Below, piece by piece: positions 60,003 to 64,000 of a stretch of 64,000 nucleotides of DNA. The translations under genes and the position numbers were made by a program. The notes beneath the pieces were generated by a model, which saw only the letters and a list, made by a program, of their open reading frames with translations, ran no database searches and had not been told where the DNA came from. Numbering within the stretch: position 1 is the first letter of the stretch; every line of letters starts with the position of its first letter. Origin of the DNA: Scleroderma bovista (Eukaryota > Basidiomycota > Agaricomycetes > Boletales > Sclerodermataceae); NCBI GenBank assembly GCA_037178675.1, contig JAYMGJ010000761.1, forward strand, positions 1-64,000, written 5' to 3'.

Positions 60003-61741
60003 CTTAATACTATTAAGGTAGACGCTCTGCTAGACAGTGGCACTACTGGTTGTTTTGTTGACAAGAGCTGGGCTCTTGATCGGCGTCTTCAGTTATCTAA
60101 GCTGGTAAAGCCCGTCCCTGTGCTTAATGTAGATGGCACTAGGAATCAGGAGGGCGATATCACGCATTATGTATTGTTGACAGTCGGTATTGGGAAACAC
60201 GCTGAAAAGCTGTGGTGTGTTGTCACCTGCCTTGGAAAAGTGCCGCTTATCCTTGGCCACACCTGGCTTCAGAAGCATAATCCTGATATAGATTGGGTCA
60301 CTGGCAAAGTTAATTTAACTAGGTGTCCTCCAGAGTGCAAGTCACTTTTGGAAACACGCTTTGCTAAAATGTTGCGAGAAAACGAATCTCAGGAAACTTG
60401 GGTCCAGGCTTTCAAAGCTCATGAATCAAAGGTCGCTATCGATGAGTCGACCCTAGAAGAAGCTCAGAAGCAGGTACCTAAAAAGTACTGGGAGTTCCTA
60501 GACGTATTTAGTAAAAAGTCGTCAGAGCACATGCTGCTAAGGAAACCTTGGGATCATGGAATTGATCTAAAAGAAGACTTCCCGCCCAAAAATGGAAGAC
60601 TTATCCCACTTTCTGTTGATGAACAAAAAGAAGTTGAATCGTTCCTTGATGATCAACTTGCTAAAGGATACATTCGGCCTTCTATTAGTCAGCAGACGTC
60701 ACTGGTCTTCTTTATCCCGAAAAAGGACAGCAAGAAGCGCATGGTACAGGATTACCAATATGTAAACGACTGGACGATTAAAAATAATTATCCACTACCG
60801 CTTATCTCTCAGCTTGTTGACAAGCTTAAAGGTTGCAAACTCTTCACGAAGATGGATCTTCGGTGGGGTTACAACAATATGAGGATTCGTGAAGGCAATG
60901 AGTGGAAAGCTGTGTTTGTAACGCACAAAGGGGCTTTCAAGCCGTTAGTTATGTATTTCAGTCTCTGTAATTCACCCGCGACATTCCAGAAGATGATGAA
61001 TGAGATTTTCCACGATATGTCGGATGTCTGCGTGGTGTATATCGATGACCTTATGATATTTACGGATACGGACGATCAGGAAAGGCATGATAGAATCGTG
61101 CTGGAAGTTTTGAAACATTTACACGATAATGATCTTTACGTTAAACCTGAGAAGTGTCACTTCAGAGTCACCGAAGTTGATTTCCTCGGTATGATCGTTT
61201 CACGTGATGATATCAAGATGGACCCTGAAAAATTTAATGCTATTTTGAAGTGGCCTGAGCCAACAAACGTAAAGCAGGTTCGCACGTTTTTAGGTCTCGG
61301 CAACTTCTATAGACACTTTATTAAAGATTATGTGATCATGGCTAGGCCCATGATGGACCTTACGTGTAAGGATACAGTGTTTACCTTTGGAGAGAAGGAA
61401 CACGCTGCGTTTGAGGCTTTGAAAGCCGCCTTTACTCGTGCTCCGGTACTCCAGTACCCTGACCAGGACCGCGAATTCCACCTGGAAACAGACGCATCTG
61501 AATTCGCCGTCGGAGGAGTGATATCCGTGAAGTGCGAAGACAGCAAATTCAGACCCGTCGCGTACATGTCACATTCCATGACACCTCCAGAACGAAATTA
61601 TCCTATTCACGATAAAGAGATGCTGGCCATCATAAAAGCAACTGAGGCCTGGCACCATTATCTCGAAGCCACTCCTTATGCTTTTGAGATATATATGGAC
61701 CACCATAATTTAACGTACTTTACCAAGTCACAGAACCTGTC
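60003..61741 (+). pseudogene. pol region of gypsy element 1 (protease, RT, RNase H)
   Basis: Aspartic protease motif VDALLDSGTTGCFVDKSW near 60018. Reverse transcriptase with QDYQYVNDWTIKNNYPLP, KMDLRWGYNNMRIREG and the catalytic YIDD in VVYIDDLMIF (about 61035-61065), then KCHFRVTEVDFLGMIVS. RNase H starts FHLETDASEFAVGG, with MLAIIKATEAWHHYLE and YMDHHNLTYFT. The frame is intact from 60003 until cut at 61741 by the next LTR, just before integrase would start. Confidence 0.88.
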
Positions 61742-62399
61742 TGTTACGACCATGCCCAACTCCGGGCCTTATCCGGTCACTCCGGTCGCATCGCAGCTCT
61801 ACAGCTCTACTCCGGTCGCTCGTCTCCTACTCCGGTCGCGCTCACGCAGATAACCTTCCGTTAAGCACGACCCTTGGTCTATGCTCTATTCGCTCGTTAC
61901 CACACTTCGCCGTTTACCCTGTCTTGACGTGAGTTCTCCGTGAACTCGATATATCCTATACCTTGTAGCATTTTCACCGGACCTGGTTTATTTTACCCGG
62001 ACCTGACTTTATTTTCATTGGACCTGACCTAGTACTTCCTCCGGTTGTCCCTTGTCCGCCTTTTAGGCTGTTTACTTGTCACCGTAAATACTCGACCCTA
62101 GTTCTCACTTAGTATAAGTACTCTGTAGATTATCCTGTACTCCTCAGTCTGAAATCAACATAAGTCACTACTCCTGTTCTCGTCCATCTCCGTCTCTGTC
62201 TCTGTCTCCTTCCCTTGACCGGAACCTACGCAAGGGGTCAACGCTCGTTGTCCTTAGTCGTTGAACCCAATCGGTCACCAACTCCGGCCGGACTAATCTC
62301 TTGTCCAGCATCTGCCCTCCTCCTTCGTCCGCTCTCGTCCGGACTTGACCGGACCTCTTACCAGAGTAGACCCGGACTTGACAGTATTTCAGACTAACA
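61742..62399 (+). repeat. 5' LTR of LTR element 2
   Basis: Begins TGTTACGACCATGCCC and ends ACTAACA, about 658 bp. The first about 180 bp recur at 63817-64000 with scattered changes. Contains many TCCGGT/CCGGAC words. Confidence 0.75.
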
Positions 62400-62452
62400 C
62401 TTGTGTGGGTTCACTGTTCCATACCCCGTACGCAAACTAGCTTCTATTTCTT

Positions 62453-63816
62453 ATGACTATGACTACGCGCTCTCATGCTCGTACCGCTGCAGCACTTGCT
62501 GAAGAAGCAGGTGCAGTAGACGACCTCCACCTCTCTGCTGCTCATCAAGCCCTGTCTAACCGCAGGCAACCTCTGGCTTCAGTTAGCCAATTCCGGAGCT
62601 TTACAGCTTGAAACCCTACAGTGCCTTTGACTCCGCGTCGAGATGCTGCATCTCAGAGCCTTCGTGGTTCTGCAGACTTAGGTCACCACGAATCCGTTTC
62701 TGGTGATTGATTCCCTTACCGTCACGACCCCACTCCGGAACGTCGCGAACCTGCCTGACACCAGTGGTTTGGCCCTGAGGACGGACCCGGAGGTGATCCG
62801 GACGACCCCGGAGATGGCGACAACAATGATGACAATGACAATGACTTCGTCGACGCCATGGACGAGCTAGACCCTGGTCTAGCTGTTTTCCAAAACCTAG
62901 CAGTCGCCATCAATCGCCTCTCCTGCTCCTCCCGCCGGACCAACGACTCCTCTTCCTCCCATGCCAAAGTCTGCGAACCGGACACCTTTGATGGTACGGA
63001 TCCCAAAAAGCTCAGGACCTTCTTGGTCCAGTGTGAGCTCTGCTTCCAGGATCGCGCCAAAGTGTTCCGCCTAGATAGGGCTAAGGTAACGTTTGCCCAG
63101 TCCTATCTCAAAGGTATGACGTTGGAGTGGTTCGAACCGGACCTCCTCCACTCCGGTGATCCGGCTGACCGTCCACTCTGGATGGACAGTTGGGTTCACT
63201 TCGTTGCTGAGCTCCAGAGCACCTTTGGACCTCACGACCCCATCGCTGATGCAGAGCATCAATTAGAGCACCTCCAGATGAAGGATGCTCACCGCGTTAT
63301 GCAGTACATAGTAGACTTCAACCGACTCGCCTCCCAGGTCCAGGACTACGGAGATGGCGCGCTCCGCTGCCTATTCTACTCCGGTCTCCCGGATCGCCTC
63401 AAGGACAAGATAGCTCGAGTTGGGAAGCCCCTGACTCTACATGGGCTTAGGGCCCTTTGTCAAGAGATCGACACGCGCTATTGGGAGCGCAAAGACGAGA
63501 TCTCTCGTACGACAAAGACCCAGTCCACCTCATCCCCAACCAAGCCCTCCAACTCCGGAGGCAACTCATCTAACTCCGGTCAGGAGAAATCCAAGACCGG
63601 AAACTCCCCCAGCCCCGCCAACTCTGGCTTGTCCAAGACGACCAGCAACCAGTCCTCCTCCGGTTCCAGACCGGACCTAACCAACAAGCTTGGTAAGGAC
63701 GGGAAGCTAACCGCAGACGAGCGCAAAAGGCGTCTGGACAACAACCTCTGCATGTTCTGCGGAGGTACTGGTCATTTTGCGGACAACTGTCCAAAAAAGA
63801 CCAAAAAGGCCAAGGC
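62453..63816 (+). pseudogene. gag of LTR element 2 with in-frame stops
   Basis: ATG at 62453 (MTMTTRSHARTAAALAEEAG). One frame runs to the end of the element but has TGA stops at 62609, about 62708 and about 62756. After the last it is open, with an acidic stretch (DGDNNDDNDNDFVDAMDELD), the retrotransposon gag core (EPDTFDGTDPKKLRTFLVQC, ALRCLFYSGLPDRLKDKIA), Ser/Asn-rich sequence and a zinc knuckle CMFCGGTGHFADNC near 63750-63790. About 25 nt later the next LTR begins, so no protease or polymerase is present. Confidence 0.75.
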
Positions 63817-64000
63817 TGTTATGACCATGCCCAACTCCAGGCCTTATCCGGTCACTCCGGTCGTGTCGCAGCTCCACAGCTCAACTCCGGTCGCTCAACA
63901 CTTACTCCGGTCACGCTCGCGCAGATATGCCTCCGTTAAGTACGACCCTTGGACTATCCTCTATTCGCTCGTTACCACACCTCGCCGTTTACCCTGCCTT
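63817..64000 (+). repeat. Second LTR of element 2 (runs off the window)
   Basis: Begins TGTTATGACCATGCCC and matches 61742 onward. The gag frame reads straight through it to the window edge without a stop. Confidence 0.8.

Larger units (their letters stand above)
57117..61741 (+). mobile_element. Ty3/gypsy LTR retrotransposon 1, decayed and interrupted
   Basis: LTR, gag, protease, reverse transcriptase and RNase H in Ty3/gypsy order. Broken by frame changes, a TGA at 59650-59652, insertion of structured repeat C (59713-60001) and a second LTR element entering pol at 61742. Integrase is not seen; it may lie beyond the nested element. Confidence 0.85.

Noticed and set aside
61742..61853. Tail of the 577-codon pol ORF beyond 61741
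   Set aside because: These residues are encoded by the LTR of the nested element, not by pol.

Overview
The window looks like nuclear DNA from a mushroom-forming basidiomycete (Agaricomycetes). Genes are packed on both strands and cut by many GT-AG introns of about 50-65 nt. Proteins include a TOR kinase, an Arp8 subunit, MTHFR, an ELMO protein and an F-box/RCC1 protein, and LTR retrotransposons fill the right end. The order or genus cannot be fixed from the sequence alone.

Layout. From 0.7 to 21.8 kb lie an M20-family amidohydrolase (-, 13 small exons), tRNA-Pro(AGG) (-), the large TOR kinase gene (+, 4079-12769), the INO80-complex actin-related protein Arp8 (+), a coiled-coil RING-finger protein (-), an unresolved exon-like stretch (-), and a single-finger C2H2 transcription factor (+). 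From 21.8 to 28.3 kb I see no gene I can support. From 28.3 to 48.2 kb lie an F-box/RCC1-repeat protein (+), a second tRNA-Pro(AGG) (-), an orphan protein (-), an ELMO-domain protein (+), MTHFR (-), a DUF202-type membrane protein (-) divergent from a disordered orphan (+), a vacuolar-type amino acid transporter (+) and an R3H/SUZ RNA-binding protein (+).

From 48.3 kb to the end the character changes sharply to transposon debris. There is a gag-like ORF followed by a 1.1-kb CAGAC-type satellite, diverged duplications, an AT-rich stretch, and a Ty3/gypsy element (LTR at 57117, gag and pol to 61741). Its pol is interrupted by a second LTR element (from 61742) in which gag runs straight into the next LTR.

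The most unusual item is a family of five small structured repeats in the transposon zone (cores at 49433-49564, 49930-50065, 54344-54503, 54728-54872, 59832-59976). Each has the order X - intron-like spacer - Y - short spacer - X - Y. X begins inside a CCTCAGT/ACTGAGG hairpin. The spacer starts with GTAAG or GTGAG, has a TACTAAC-like box and ends in AG. X and Y are nearly identical within a copy but mostly differ between copies. One copy sits in the gypsy protease region between two ACTTAAT heptamers. I know of no named family with this layout; the closest published analogy I can offer is the split direct repeats (A1-B1-A2-B2) of tyrosine-recombinase retrotransposons.

Most housekeeping genes are independent units. 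Functional themes are growth and nutrient signalling (TOR, vacuolar amino acid transport), chromatin (Arp8), one-carbon metabolism (MTHFR), ubiquitin ligation (RING and F-box proteins) and mRNA control (R3H/SUZ).
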